In this document: positions 34,460 through 43,602 of the stretch, one piece after another
How positions within the stretch are numbered: the stretch's first letter is position 1
How the letters are laid out: each line of letters opens with the position of its first letter
Assembly: GCA_963823045.1 (NCBI GenBank)
Contig: CAWGKA010000007.1
Span: 62,001 to 126,000 of the forward strand
Reading direction: 5' to 3'
Length of the DNA: 64,000 bases
Source: JADLGL01 sp963823045
Lineage (GTDB): Bacteria > Pseudomonadota > Alphaproteobacteria > Rhizobiales > Kaistiaceae
Notes under the pieces: model-generated
Seen by the model: the letters and a program-made list of their open reading frames with translations, nothing else
Told to the model about the DNA's origin: nothing
Databases searched by the model: none
Translations under genes and position numbers: made by a program

Positions 34460-35512
34460 ATGAGCAAGACCTATCGGATCGGAGTGATTGGCGCGTCGGG
34501 CTATACCGGCGCCGACCTCGTGCGGCTGGCGCTCCGCCATCCGGCGATGGAGATCACCCTCCTCACCGCTTCCAGCCATGCCGGCAAGCCGATGGCCGAA
34601 GTGTTCCCGCATTTCTCGTTCTCCGACCTGCCGGACCTCGTCACCATCGAGGAGGCGGACTGGTCGTCGGTCGATGCGGCGTTCTGCGGCCTGCCGCATG
34701 GCACGACGCAGGAGATCGCCGCCGACATTCTCGGAAGGCACCCGAACCTCAAGCTGATCGACATGTCGGCCGATTTCCGGCTGACCGATCCGGCGACCTA
34801 TGCCGAATGGTACGGTCACGAGCATCGTGCGCTCGATTTGCAGGCCGACGCTGTCTATGGCCTCACCGAGCACAATCGGGAGGCCATCACGGCCGCGCGG
34901 CTGGTCGCCTGCCCGGGCTGCTATCCGACGGCCTCGCTGCTGGCGCTGCTGCCGCCGGTGAAGGCGGGGGCGATCGAGGCCGGCGACATCATCATCGACG
35001 CCAAGTCCGGCGTTACCGGCGCGGGGCGCGGGCTGAAGCAGAACACGCTGTTCTCGGAGGCCGGCGAAGGTCTGTCGCCCTACTCGGTCGCGAAGCACCG
35101 GCATGCGCCGGAGATCGAGCAGGAACTCGGCAAGGCGGCGGGGGCGGCGCTCACCGTCAACTTCACGCCGCACCTCATCCCCATGAGCCGCGGCGAACTG
35201 TGCACCAGCTATGTCAGGCTGAAGAACGGGATGAGCGCCGACGATCTGCGGCAGGTGCTGGCGGACTCCTATGCGGGCGAGCCCTTCGTCCATGTCGCCA
35301 AGAAGGGCGTGACGCCGCAAACGCAGAATGTACGGGGCTCGAACCATGTGCAGATCGGCGTCTTCGCCGACCGCATCCCCGGCCGCGCCATCATCATCTC
35401 GACGCTCGACAATCTGGTGAAGGGGTCGGCCGGTCAGGCGATCCAGAACTTCAATCTGATGTTCGGGATCGACGAGACCGAAGGCCTGATGCAGCTGCCG
35501 CTGTTCCCGTAA
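34460..35512 (+). CDS. argC: N-acetyl-gamma-glutamyl-phosphate reductase
   Basis: A 350-residue NADPH-dependent enzyme, third step of arginine synthesis. The Rossmann loop is IGVIGASGYTGADLVRL, and the catalytic Cys is in VACPGCYPTASLLAL. Other conserved parts are DMSADFRL, YGLTEHNRE and SGVTGAGRG, with His in NFTPHLIPMSRGE. Length and order are normal for the long type found in alphaproteobacteria. Its location downstream of rplM-rpsI is the usual Rhizobiales order, though the terminator between them suggests its own promoter. Confidence 0.96.
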   Translation: MSKTYRIGVIGASGYTGADLVRLALRHPAMEITLLTASSHAGKPMAEVFPHFSFSDLPDLVTIEEADWSSVDAAFCGLPHGTTQEIAADILGRHPNLKLIDMSADFRLTDPATYAEWYGHEHRALDLQADAVYGLTEHNREAITAARLVACPGCYPTASLLALLPPVKAGAIEAGDIIIDAKSGVTGAGRGLKQNTLFSEAGEGLSPYSVAKHRHAPEIEQELGKAAGAALTVNFTPHLIPMSRGELCTSYVRLKNGMSADDLRQVLADSYAGEPFVHVAKKGVTPQTQNVRGSNHVQIGVFADRIPGRAIIISTLDNLVKGSAGQAIQNFNLMFGIDETEGLMQLPLFP

Positions 35513-35551
35513 CGCCGTTCGTCGTCCCCGCCGGGCTCCACATCGTGTTGG

Positions 35552-35574
35552 ATTGCCGGGTCAAGCCCGGCAAT
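35552..35574. repeat. Dispersed palindromic repeat unit (REP-like)
   Basis: ATTGCCGGG-TCAAG-CCCGGCAAT is a nine-bp perfect inverted repeat in the gap between convergent argC and ctaA. It has the look of the CCGGGCTTGACCCGG-type palindromes scattered through intergenic regions of many Rhizobiales. It may act as a bidirectional terminator or mRNA stabiliser. I recall the class from other genomes; copies elsewhere in this genome cannot be checked here. Confidence 0.6.
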
Positions 35575-35604
35575 GACGAGAGAAAGGCTGGCCCGTTCCG
35601 CTTC

Positions 35605-36684
35605 TCAGCTGCGGATCGGGATCGGCGGGCTCATGCCCCGCCGATGGATCAGCACGCCCGCGAAGAGCACGAAGGCGACGAACTGGTGCGTCAGCGCGAG
35701 GTCGATCGGCACGACGTTGACGAGCGTCAGCACCCCGAGAGCGATCTGCACGACCACTATGGCCAAGAGCCGATAGGACGAGAAGGCGGTCCGGCTCCCG
35801 GGCATCCGTCGCGCGAGCATGAAGGCGTGCACGACGATGAGGATCGCGATCAGATAGGCGAGCATGCGGTGCTGGAACTGCACCGTGACGATGTTCTCGA
35901 AGAAGTTCTTCCACCACGGCGTCTGGTCGAAGACGGTGGAGGGAACGAAGGTGTTCCCCATGGTCGGCCAGTCATTATAGGCGAAGCCGGCGTTGAGGCC
36001 GGCGACCAAGGCGCCGAAATAGAGCTGGAGAAGCACCAGTACAATCAGGACGTCGGCAAAGGTGCGGGTGCCGGACGATGGATGCTGCTCAGCCGGACGC
36101 GCCGGTCTGAGGCCGCGCGCCACCCAGATGGTATAGGCGAAGATGAGGGACGCGGTGACGAGGTGGATCGCGAGGCGATATTGGCTGACGTCGGTGCGCA
36201 CGCTGAGCCCGCTGGCGACCATCCACCAGCCGATCGCACCCTGTAGCCCGCCGAGCAGGAAGATGCCGACGAGGCGTGGCCAGAGAGCGCGTTCGATGCG
36301 CCTGGTGAAGAGGAACCACAGGAACGGGATGGCGAAGACGACGCCGATGAAGCGTGCCAGCAGGCGGTGACCCCATTCCCAGAAGAAGATGCCCTTGAAC
36401 TCGGACAGCGTCATATCCGGCCGCAGTTCCTGGAATTCCGGGATCTGCTGGTATTTGAGGAATTCGTCCTGCCACTGCTCGGCGTTCAGCGGCGGGATGA
36501 CACCGTGGATCGGCTCCCATTCGGTGATCGACAGGCCGGATTCGGTGAGGCGTGTCGCGCCGCCGACGACCACCATGGCCAAGACCAGGATGGCGATCGA
36601 ATAGAGCCAGATGCGGATGGCGCGGCGATCTTTGTTGCGGTCGCGCGCGACGGCGGCAGGCTGCGTGGCAGCGGCGACAGTCAC
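35605..36684 (-). CDS. ctaA: Heme A synthase
   Basis: A 359-residue, eight-helix inner-membrane enzyme that oxidises the C8 methyl of heme O to formyl for cytochrome c oxidase. The conserved parts are GGATRLTESGLSITEW after helix 1, WEWGHRLLAR with a heme-ligand His, HLVTA, NDWPTMGNTFVP in the periplasmic loop, FQHRMLAY and LTHQFVAF with the second set of His ligands. The alphaproteobacterial (type 2) form lacks the Cys pair of the Bacillus enzyme, and none is seen here. The start is a GTG at 36684. Confidence 0.95.
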   Translation of the reverse strand: MTVAAATQPAAVARDRNKDRRAIRIWLYSIAILVLAMVVVGGATRLTESGLSITEWEPIHGVIPPLNAEQWQDEFLKYQQIPEFQELRPDMTLSEFKGIFFWEWGHRLLARFIGVVFAIPFLWFLFTRRIERALWPRLVGIFLLGGLQGAIGWWMVASGLSVRTDVSQYRLAIHLVTASLIFAYTIWVARGLRPARPAEQHPSSGTRTFADVLIVLVLLQLYFGALVAGLNAGFAYNDWPTMGNTFVPSTVFDQTPWWKNFFENIVTVQFQHRMLAYLIAILIVVHAFMLARRMPGSRTAFSSYRLLAIVVVQIALGVLTLVNVVPIDLALTHQFVAFVLFAGVLIHRRGMSPPIPIRS

Positions 36685-36809
36685 GATTGTTTCCTCATGG
36701 CGGTCGCCTTACAACTCTGGGGCGCCCTCGGCAATATCGACGACTGCGACAGAATACCTTACACGGCAATATTGGGCGGAATGCCGCAAGGAACGGAGGG
36801 AACAAAGAC

Positions 36810-37016
36810 GTGAGCGAAAGTACGCGCAAGCTGATCGGCATGATCGTGCTGCTCGTTTTTGTCGGCGTCTATTCGCTGCTGGTGATGGCGCTCGGCTCGT
36901 CGCGCCTGACGAATATGGGCTGGGCGATCGAACTCGCCTTCTATGCCGCGGCCGGCCTTCTGTGGGTACCGCCGGCGGTCGTCATCATCCGCTGGATGCA
37001 GAAACCGTCTGCGTAG
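36810..37016 (+). CDS. DUF2842 small membrane protein
   Basis: A 68-residue protein starting at GTG 36810 with a GGAGGG nine bases upstream. It has two membrane helices (MIVLLVFVGVYSLLVMAL and the second ending GLLWVPPAVVIIRWM). The closing WVPPAVVIIRWM matches the DUF2842 family, which is confined to alphaproteobacteria and has no known function. It is divergent from ctaA, so a link with cytochrome oxidase assembly is possible but unproved. The last 32 bases overlap, tail to tail, the end of the polysaccharide deacetylase gene. Confidence 0.8.
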   Translation: MSESTRKLIGMIVLLVFVGVYSLLVMALGSSRLTNMGWAIELAFYAAAGLLWVPPAVVIIRWMQKPSA

Positions 37017-38076
37017 CCGGCGCCTCGGTCTTCCGCCCAAGCAGGCGGTTGCGCACATGGCCCGGCCAGAACGGAACGCCTGACAAAAGCACATCAGCGT
37101 AGCAAATCGCCTGAAAATGGCCGTTCATCGAGATGCGTGGCCAGGCCATCGGCGCGGCAAGGTTCTCCGCGCGCAACACGCCCGGTTCGGTCAGAACCGC
37201 AGTGGAGAAGCCGAGTTCGGCGGCGATCTCGTGCTCGCGCGGCCCGACCGCTGCGGCGAAGCCGTAGGGATAGGCAAAGTGCCGTGGACGGCGGCCGAGT
37301 TCACGTTCGAGGATCGAGACGCCGTTGAAGATATCGGCTTCGGCCTCCTCGCGCGGCAGCTTGGCGAGGGCGTGGTGGCTGTCGGTATGCGCGCCGATGG
37401 TGACGAGAGGCTCGGCGGCGATCCGCCTCACCTCGTCCCAATTCATGAAGGCCTCATCGGTCAAGGTACGGACATCGACGCCGTGGCGAACCGCGAGCGC
37501 GTCGATCGTCTTGCGCTGGTCATCTTCGGGCAGGCTCTGAAGCCACTCGGACAACTGGCCGTAAGCAGAGACCTTTTCCGCCTTGCTGCCGGTCGGCAGA
37601 AGCTGCCCGGGCTCGTCCGGATGCTCGATCGCATCGTGGCGAGCGATCACCTCCTCGAGCGTCATCCACCAGGGCGCGGCCGTGCGGTTGATGAAGCCCG
37701 TGGCGACGTAGACGGTGAACGGACAGTGTCGTTCCTTGAGGACGGGCAAGGCGTGTTCGAGATTGTCGCGATAGCCGTCATCCATGGTGACGACCATGAA
37801 TCGATTTCGTGAAGCGGTCGAAAGGCGGCGCCGCGCTTCGTCCAGCGTGACGAGATCGATGTTGTTGCCCTTCGCCCAATCGATCAGCTCCGCCAGGAAC
37901 TGCGGCGTTACCTCGAGGTGGGCGTTCGGCGCGAAGTCGGAGGATGGCGAGGCAGGCCTGACGCGGTGAAAGGTTACAATTGTCCCGAGCCCGCCGGCGA
38001 AGCGGCCAAGCAGGCGACGCAACCCCGACAGGCGCATGGATTCCAAGAGCGCCTTCTGGATCGGGCGTTCAGTCAA
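36985..38076 (-). CDS. Polysaccharide deacetylase family protein (NodB-like)
   Basis: A 363-residue carbohydrate esterase 4-type protein. TMDDGYRDN gives the catalytic-base and metal-binding Asp pair, and GAHTDSHHAL provides the metal His residues; the third His-type motif may lie in HFAYPYGF. The first 35 residues (ALLESMRLSGLRRLLGR) are typical of a group of exopolysaccharide-cluster deacetylases. That region supports a TTG start at 38076 over the ATG at 38037. It probably trims N- or O-acetyl groups from a surface polymer made by the adjacent cluster. It overlaps the DUF2842 gene by 32 bases at the 3' end. Confidence 0.83.
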   Translation of the reverse strand: MTERPIQKALLESMRLSGLRRLLGRFAGGLGTIVTFHRVRPASPSSDFAPNAHLEVTPQFLAELIDWAKGNNIDLVTLDEARRRLSTASRNRFMVVTMDDGYRDNLEHALPVLKERHCPFTVYVATGFINRTAAPWWMTLEEVIARHDAIEHPDEPGQLLPTGSKAEKVSAYGQLSEWLQSLPEDDQRKTIDALAVRHGVDVRTLTDEAFMNWDEVRRIAAEPLVTIGAHTDSHHALAKLPREEAEADIFNGVSILERELGRRPRHFAYPYGFAAAVGPREHEIAAELGFSTAVLTEPGVLRAENLAAPMAWPRISMNGHFQAICYADVLLSGVPFWPGHVRNRLLGRKTEAPATQTVSASSG

Positions 38077-38174
38077 ATTCGTGGCCCCCTGTTACCGCTC
38101 CGGTAAAGGTCACACACCGAATCTTTACGCGCGGTTGATACATATGGCGGCCTTGATTGTAGCCGCGCGGTGCC

Positions 38175-39401
38175 ATGCAGCAGGAATTCCGATCTCTGGA
38201 ATCGCCGCTCGCCGGTGCGCGTAGCACCGTCGTCGGCTCGACGCGCGTCGCGCGCGTGGACGATATCGTCATCTCGGTTCATTCCGATGTCTCGGCGATC
38301 GAGCAGATCTGGCGTGATTTCGAGCGCCGCACGGCGGCCTCCATCTATCAGCGCTTCGACTGGGTGCAGCCCTGGTGCAATCATGCCGCCCCTCCGCTCG
38401 GGATCGAGCCGGTAGTGGTCCTCGGCACCCGTCACGGACGGCCGGTCTTCCTCCTGCCCTTCGGGCGGCGGCGCACGCGCCTCGGCATCGAGATCGGCTG
38501 GCTCGGTTGCAGCCACGTCAATATCGCGATGGGCCTGTTCGAGCCCGACTTCACGGCCGGCCTAAACCGCGAACTCACGCGCGCCCTGTTTCGCCGCATC
38601 ATGCAAGCGCTGCAGCCGGCGGATCTCCTCGTGCTGCAGAACCAGCCGGACAGCTGGCTGGGCGTGCCCAATCCGCTACGCCAGTTGACTGGCAGCGTCG
38701 ACGACCAGCCCGTGATTGCCATCCCGCTCGATGCGGACTTCGGCAAGCTCGTCAATTCGCGCAAACGCAAGAAGCGCCGCTGGCAGGAGAACGCGCTGGC
38801 TTCGGTCGGCGGCTATCGCTTCTTCCGCGCGCAAGACCGCACCGAGGCGAAGGCGGTGCTGAACACCTTCCTCGCCCAGAAGGAGCAACAGCTCGCCAAT
38901 CTCGGCGTCGACAACGCCTTTGGCGATCGCGGCACCGCCGACTTCTTCCGCAGTCTGGTCAACCAGTCGCTCGACAAGGGCGATCCGGTCATCCAGCTCT
39001 ACGGCGTCGAGATCGACGGCGCGATCCGAGCTACCTTCGCCGGCGGCGTCTATCAGGGCCGCTTCTACGGCTATTTCTCCGGCATCAATCTCGACGAGTA
39101 TCAGCGCGTCAGTCCAGGCGAACTGCTGCTCTATCATCTGGTGCAGGACTGCTGTGAGCGTGGTTACGAAGTTCTCGACCTCGGCGTTGGCGAGGAGCGC
39201 TACAAGGCGACGTGGTCACCCGTCCGCGAGCGCCAGTTCGCAACCTATCTGGCAGCAAGCGCGAAGGGCCGTGTCGTCACGGCCGTCCATCGGGCGATGC
39301 ATGTCGTGAAGTTGCGCATCCGGCATAACGACACGGCATGGCGCATGGCCAAGCGCGTGCGCCAGTGGAAGGCGCGCTTCCTTCCCAGCCGAAGCGACTA
39401 G
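38175..39401 (+). CDS. BioF2/CelD-like GNAT acetyltransferase of the polysaccharide cluster
   Basis: A 408-residue cytosolic protein of the GNAT superfamily, BioF2-like/CelD type. The middle has RKRKKRRWQENALASVGGYRF, and the second half GEIDGAIRATFAGGVYQGRFYGYFSG-like strands (visible as YGVEIDGAIRATFAGG) followed by SPGELLLYHLVQDCCERGY and FDLG-type ending VLDLGVGEERYK. Such proteins occur in cellulose and exopolysaccharide gene clusters and are thought to acylate the polymer or an intermediate. It is divergent from the deacetylase and convergent with the Wzc-like gene, whose stop it overlaps by four bases. Confidence 0.8.
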   Translation: MQQEFRSLESPLAGARSTVVGSTRVARVDDIVISVHSDVSAIEQIWRDFERRTAASIYQRFDWVQPWCNHAAPPLGIEPVVVLGTRHGRPVFLLPFGRRRTRLGIEIGWLGCSHVNIAMGLFEPDFTAGLNRELTRALFRRIMQALQPADLLVLQNQPDSWLGVPNPLRQLTGSVDDQPVIAIPLDADFGKLVNSRKRKKRRWQENALASVGGYRFFRAQDRTEAKAVLNTFLAQKEQQLANLGVDNAFGDRGTADFFRSLVNQSLDKGDPVIQLYGVEIDGAIRATFAGGVYQGRFYGYFSGINLDEYQRVSPGELLLYHLVQDCCERGYEVLDLGVGEERYKATWSPVRERQFATYLAASAKGRVVTAVHRAMHVVKLRIRHNDTAWRMAKRVRQWKARFLPSRSD

Positions 39402-41516
39402 GCCGCCGCGTCAGCCTCGCCCGGCATGGGCGTCGTCACAAGCAACAGGATTTCGGCCGAGGAAAGGCCTTTGATCGCCTCATAGGCCCTGACCGTTCGC
39501 GGATCGGACGGCTCGGTCTCGGTGAGCAGCACCGCGGCGCCCGCCGTCGGACCGAGGAGTGGCACCAGTGCATCGCTGATGTCGTAGAGGACGTGATCGT
39601 AGGTCTGGTCGAGCGCTTCCGTCAGTTCGGCAAGGCGTTCGCGATCGGCGAACGCAATCTGTCGCCCGCGGGGAATGTAGTGGGCCGACGACGAACGGTC
39701 GCGGAAGATGACCTGCGCGAAGGAGGCATCGCCGGCAAACAGGTCGCCGAAGCCGGGGAGTTCCTCCTCCTCGCCCATGGCGACGCGGTCGGCGTCGTCG
39801 GCGTGGAGGTCGACAAGCAAGGTGCGCGCGCCGGTTCGGGCCAAGGTGCGCGCCAACGCAACGGCAGCGAGCGGCCGCCCGCCGTCGCCGGTGCCGTCGG
39901 TCATGGTGATGAGGATGCGCCGCGCATTCTTCTGCCGCAGCTTGCCAGCAATGCCGGAGAGCGATTGCTCGATGCGGGCGGCCAATTCCGACCGGTCGCT
40001 CGGATCGCGCGGCATCATGCGACGGACGTCGCTGTCGTCATCCCACCGCACGCGGCCATCGACCGCCACAGCATCGGGAACCTGAGGCGTGGCCGGCCGC
40101 TGCGCCGGCCTGGTGGCGCGACCACTGGCTAGCTCGCGGACGAGCAGGAAGGCGGCCCCGAGCATCATCGTGATGATGACCGCGATCGCCGCCATGCTCA
40201 CCGGCTTCGGGAAATAGGCTTCGATCGGCGCCGCTGCGAGCGAGATGATGCGGGCGTTGACCGGCACGAAGTCTGCGCTTTGGCGGGACACGGCGTCACG
40301 CGCCAGGGCCTGATAGGTCTCGAGCAGCTGGCGCTCGGAGTCGGCCACGCGCTGCAGTGCCCGCAGTTGCACCTCGTCCTGGTTGGATGTTGCCGCCGTG
40401 CCCTTCAACGCATCGAGCTGATCGTTGAGTTCGGCCTCGTAGGCGCGCTCCAAAGCGGCCTCGTTCTCCAACCCAGCCAGGACATTGGCCGCCTCGGTAC
40501 GGATGGCGTCCTCGATGTCGTTGAGCTGGGCGTTGAGCGCTTGAACGCGCGGGTGGTTCGGCAGATAGGTCGCGGCCGCTTCGGCAAGGTCGCTCTGGAT
40601 CTGCGCCTGCTGCGAGCGAAGGTTCTGGATCAGCGGCGAATTGAGCACGTCGAGCGAACTCATCGGCGAGCCGTTGGCGAGATTGGTGCGGATGATGTCC
40701 GCCTTCGACTCGGCCTCGGCGCGGGCGTTCTGCACGCGCGTCAGTTCGGCGGAGAGATCGGCAAGGCTCTGCGTGACGAGGGTGACCCCGTCGGTGCCAT
40801 TGGCCTGGCCGGTGACGAAAAGATCGTGCTGCGCGCGGAATGTCTCAACCGCCGTCTCCGCCTGCACGACGCGGTCCGACAGATTGGCGATCTCGGCCTG
40901 CAGCCAGTCGGTGGCGTTGCTCGTCGATTCCAGCCGAATCTGGCGCTGGTAGTTGATGTATTGCTGCGCCATCGCGTTGGCGACGTCGGCGGCAAGTTGT
41001 GGGTCGGCCGACACGAAACTGATCGAAATGACGCGCGTGTCCTGGATGGCGTGGACGTCGAGGCGTTGGAGGAACGCTGCGAGCACGACCTCCTCGGCCG
41101 GCTGGTCGCTGGGCGCGTTGCCGAGACCAACCAAACCGAGCACACGATCGATGATCGAGGGCTGCGCCTGCGTCGGATCGAACTCCGGAACGTCGGTGAG
41201 GTTGAGTTGCTCGATCACCGCTATGACGACGTCGCGGGACTGGATGAGTTGCACCTGGCTCGCAATGCCCTGCGAATCGAGCAGCGTCGTCGTCGCCGTG
41301 GTGTTGTTCGCTCCGGTGAGGTCCGTCTCGCCCGTGTCGATGAGCACTGTGGTGCTGGCGCGATATTTCGGCTCGACGAAATGGAGTGCCGCAAACACCC
41401 CCGCGCCGACCAGAATTGCCAGGAGAATCAGAAATCGGCAGCCGCCTTCCCACGGCGCCGAACACGGCGCGGAGGTCGACCTCGACATCCTCGGAAGCGC
41501 GGAACTGCTCACTCAT
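39398..41516 (-). CDS. Wzc/GumC-like polysaccharide co-polymerase, apparent N-terminal frameshift
   Basis: The product (about 705 residues) has a Wzz domain, two membrane helices (about 26-45 and near 435-455), a long coiled-coil periplasmic part and a C-terminal MinD/BY-kinase-like domain. The conserved start MSEQFRASEDVEVDLRAVFG reads from the ATG at 41516 in one frame; the rest, from RFLILLAILVGAGVFAAL on, is in another. One base too many seems to lie between about 41437 and 41455. Without repair, the second frame opens at a GTG (41512) with an unrelated leader. The P-loop is degenerate (GTGDGGRP instead of GKS/T), and no C-terminal Tyr cluster is visible. It is divergent from the wza-like gene. 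Confidence 0.8.
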
Positions 41517-41733
41517 CTCGTCATTCCAGCTGGGTCGACCGACTATTGCAGCGATAGCTGAGCCGGTCTCACGCACCCCCTAAAGCGTATCCAGCGTGGT
41601 TAATATTTGATGAAGTGGGGCGCCACGAAGCCGTTGGGGAGGCTCGGTTTTTCAGCGCAGGGGGCCATTCACCGAACGTTAACCATAAGAGCCAAGATTG
41701 GCGGTGATATCCTCGCTGTTGGACGCGCGTTTC

Positions 41734-42288
41734 ATGAAGCCGGCCCGTATTGTTGCCTCGTTCCTGGCTCTCCTGCTTCTAGCCGCCTGCGCAACAGTCG
41801 AGACGCCGACGGCAACGTCGATCACGGCCGGGCAACTGGCCATCTACAGCGGCGATCAGTTGCAGATCACCGTGCTGGGCGAGACCGAACTCACCGCCAC
41901 CTACACTGTCGATGAAACCGGCAAGATCATGATGCCGTTGATCGGCGCCGTGACGGCGGCGGGGCGGACAACGCAGACCCTCGCCAACAACATCGAGGCG
42001 GCGCTGCGCAACGGCTATCTGGCCCATCCCGACGTCACCGTGCAGGTGGCGCAATACCGGCCGATCTTCGTCCTCGGCGAGGTCGGCAATCCCGGCCAAT
42101 ACAGCTACGTTGTCGGCATGACGGCACAGCAGGCGGTGGCGCTTGCCGGTGGGTACACCGCCCGGGCCAATCAGAACCAGTTCGACGTGACACGCACGGC
42201 AAATGGTGCTTCGATCGAGCTAACGCTTCACCGCGACGATGCTATCCTGCCCGGCGATACCATCACCGTTCGCCAACGCCTGTTCTAG
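41734..42288 (+). CDS. Polysaccharide export lipoprotein, short Wza/ExoF type
   Basis: A 184-residue outer-membrane polysaccharide export protein. The lipobox LAAC gives lipidation at Cys19 or so. The poly-export domain follows (YSGDQLQITVLGETELTATY, then GKIMMPLIGAV), and one SLBB-like repeat has VFVLGEVGNPGQYSY-type sequence (PIFVLGEVGNPGQYSYVVG). It ends without the C-terminal domains and helical pore of E. coli Wza, a normal short form in Rhizobiales. The ATG at 41734 was chosen for the signal sequence. It opens the rightward polysaccharide operon and presumably pairs with the Wzc-like protein. Confidence 0.88.
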   Translation: MKPARIVASFLALLLLAACATVETPTATSITAGQLAIYSGDQLQITVLGETELTATYTVDETGKIMMPLIGAVTAAGRTTQTLANNIEAALRNGYLAHPDVTVQVAQYRPIFVLGEVGNPGQYSYVVGMTAQQAVALAGGYTARANQNQFDVTRTANGASIELTLHRDDAILPGDTITVRQRLF

Positions 42289-42290
42289 CT

Positions 42291-43454
42291 ATGACCGAAA
42301 GCGCCGAAGCCGAGCCCCGATCGGAGCGCCGGCTGCGGATCGTTCACTGCTTCCGCAACCCGATCGGCGGATTGTTCCGCCATGTACGCGATCTCTGCCA
42401 CTGCCAGTCGGCCGCCGGGCATTCGGTCGGCATCATTTGTAACTCCACGACCGGCGGCGCATTTGAGGACGCACTCTTCGCAGACCTTGCGCCGTACCTC
42501 TCGCTCGGCCTCGTCCGCGTGCCGATGCACCGGCAGATCGCCCTTTCCGACTTCGCTGCGGCCCGCCGCGTCTACAAGGCGGCGAAGCCACTCCGGCCAG
42601 ACGTGCTGCACGGCCATGGCGCCAAGGGCGGCGCCTATGCGCGGCTCGGCGGGACGCTGTTGCGGCGGTCGGGGCATCCGGTTGCGCGCATCTACACGCC
42701 GCATGGCGGCAGCATGCACTACGATGAGCGCAAGCTGAAATACCGCGTCTATTTCCAGGCCGAGCGCTTCCTGGAGCGGATGACGGACGCCTTCATCTTC
42801 GTCAGCCGCTACGAGGCGGACGCCTATGCGGCAAAGGTCCACCCACCGAGACCGATCGCGGAGATCATCCCGAACGGGCTGAGACCGGAGGAGTTCGAGC
42901 CGGTCGCGCCTGCTCATGACGCCCGCAACTTCATCTATGTCGGCATGCTGCGCGACCTCAAAGGACCGGACGTCTTCATCCGGGCGCTGGCGGCGCTGCG
43001 CGGCGCCGGGCACGACGTCACCGCGCATATCTACGGCGCCGGCGACGATGCCGACAGCTATCACGCGCTCGTCGCTGAACTCGGTCTTGGCAAAGCCGTC
43101 GCCTTTCACGAGCCGACACCGGCGCGCGAGGCCTTCGCCACGGGGCGCGTGCTCGTGGTCCCCTCTCGCGCCGAGTCGATGCCCTACATCGTCCTCGAGG
43201 CGGCCGCTGCGAGCGTCCCCATGATCGCCACGGCAGTTGGCGGCATTCCGGAGATCTTCGGCCCACATGCGGGCCGGCTCGTGCCGCCGGGCGACGTCGA
43301 TGCGCTGGCGGCTGCAATGATCGCCGCCCACACCGACCCCGCCGAGATGGCGGCGGCGACGAGCGCGCTGCTCGGCACCGTGCGCGAGGTACACACGGTT
43401 GCCGTGATGGCGGCCTCGGTCGAGAAGGTCTATCGCCACGCGGCGGCACGCTGA
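42291..43454 (+). CDS. GT4-family glycosyltransferase
   Basis: A 387-residue GT-B fold transferase. The N-terminal acceptor domain starts RRLRIVHCFRNPIGGLFRHV and includes HGHGAKGGAYARL. The donor domain has NFIYVGMLRDLKGPDVFIRA and the family's EX7E-like region SRAESMPYIVLEAAAASVP. The enzyme retains configuration and uses a nucleotide sugar. It begins two bases after the export lipoprotein and should add one of the sugars of the repeat unit in the cytosol. Confidence 0.9.
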   Translation: MTESAEAEPRSERRLRIVHCFRNPIGGLFRHVRDLCHCQSAAGHSVGIICNSTTGGAFEDALFADLAPYLSLGLVRVPMHRQIALSDFAAARRVYKAAKPLRPDVLHGHGAKGGAYARLGGTLLRRSGHPVARIYTPHGGSMHYDERKLKYRVYFQAERFLERMTDAFIFVSRYEADAYAAKVHPPRPIAEIIPNGLRPEEFEPVAPAHDARNFIYVGMLRDLKGPDVFIRALAALRGAGHDVTAHIYGAGDDADSYHALVAELGLGKAVAFHEPTPAREAFATGRVLVVPSRAESMPYIVLEAAAASVPMIATAVGGIPEIFGPHAGRLVPPGDVDALAAAMIAAHTDPAEMAAATSALLGTVREVHTVAVMAASVEKVYRHAAAR

Positions 43455-43602
43455 CGATATGGCGAACGCTCGTTAACGCTAATCGCAAAGAACCGCGGAA
43501 CTAACCTTAACCGCTACAATTTTCGCGGTTTCTGCAAAGCATTGTTATCATAACCGAGGCTAGGTCGTCGGCTCGTTTCGTTGCCTCGACCGGCCTCTGT
43601 CC

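Noticed and set aside
40280..41557. Plus-strand open frame antisense to the Wzc-like gene
   Set aside because: No domain and typical antisense composition; the minus strand encodes clear Wzz and coiled-coil regions.
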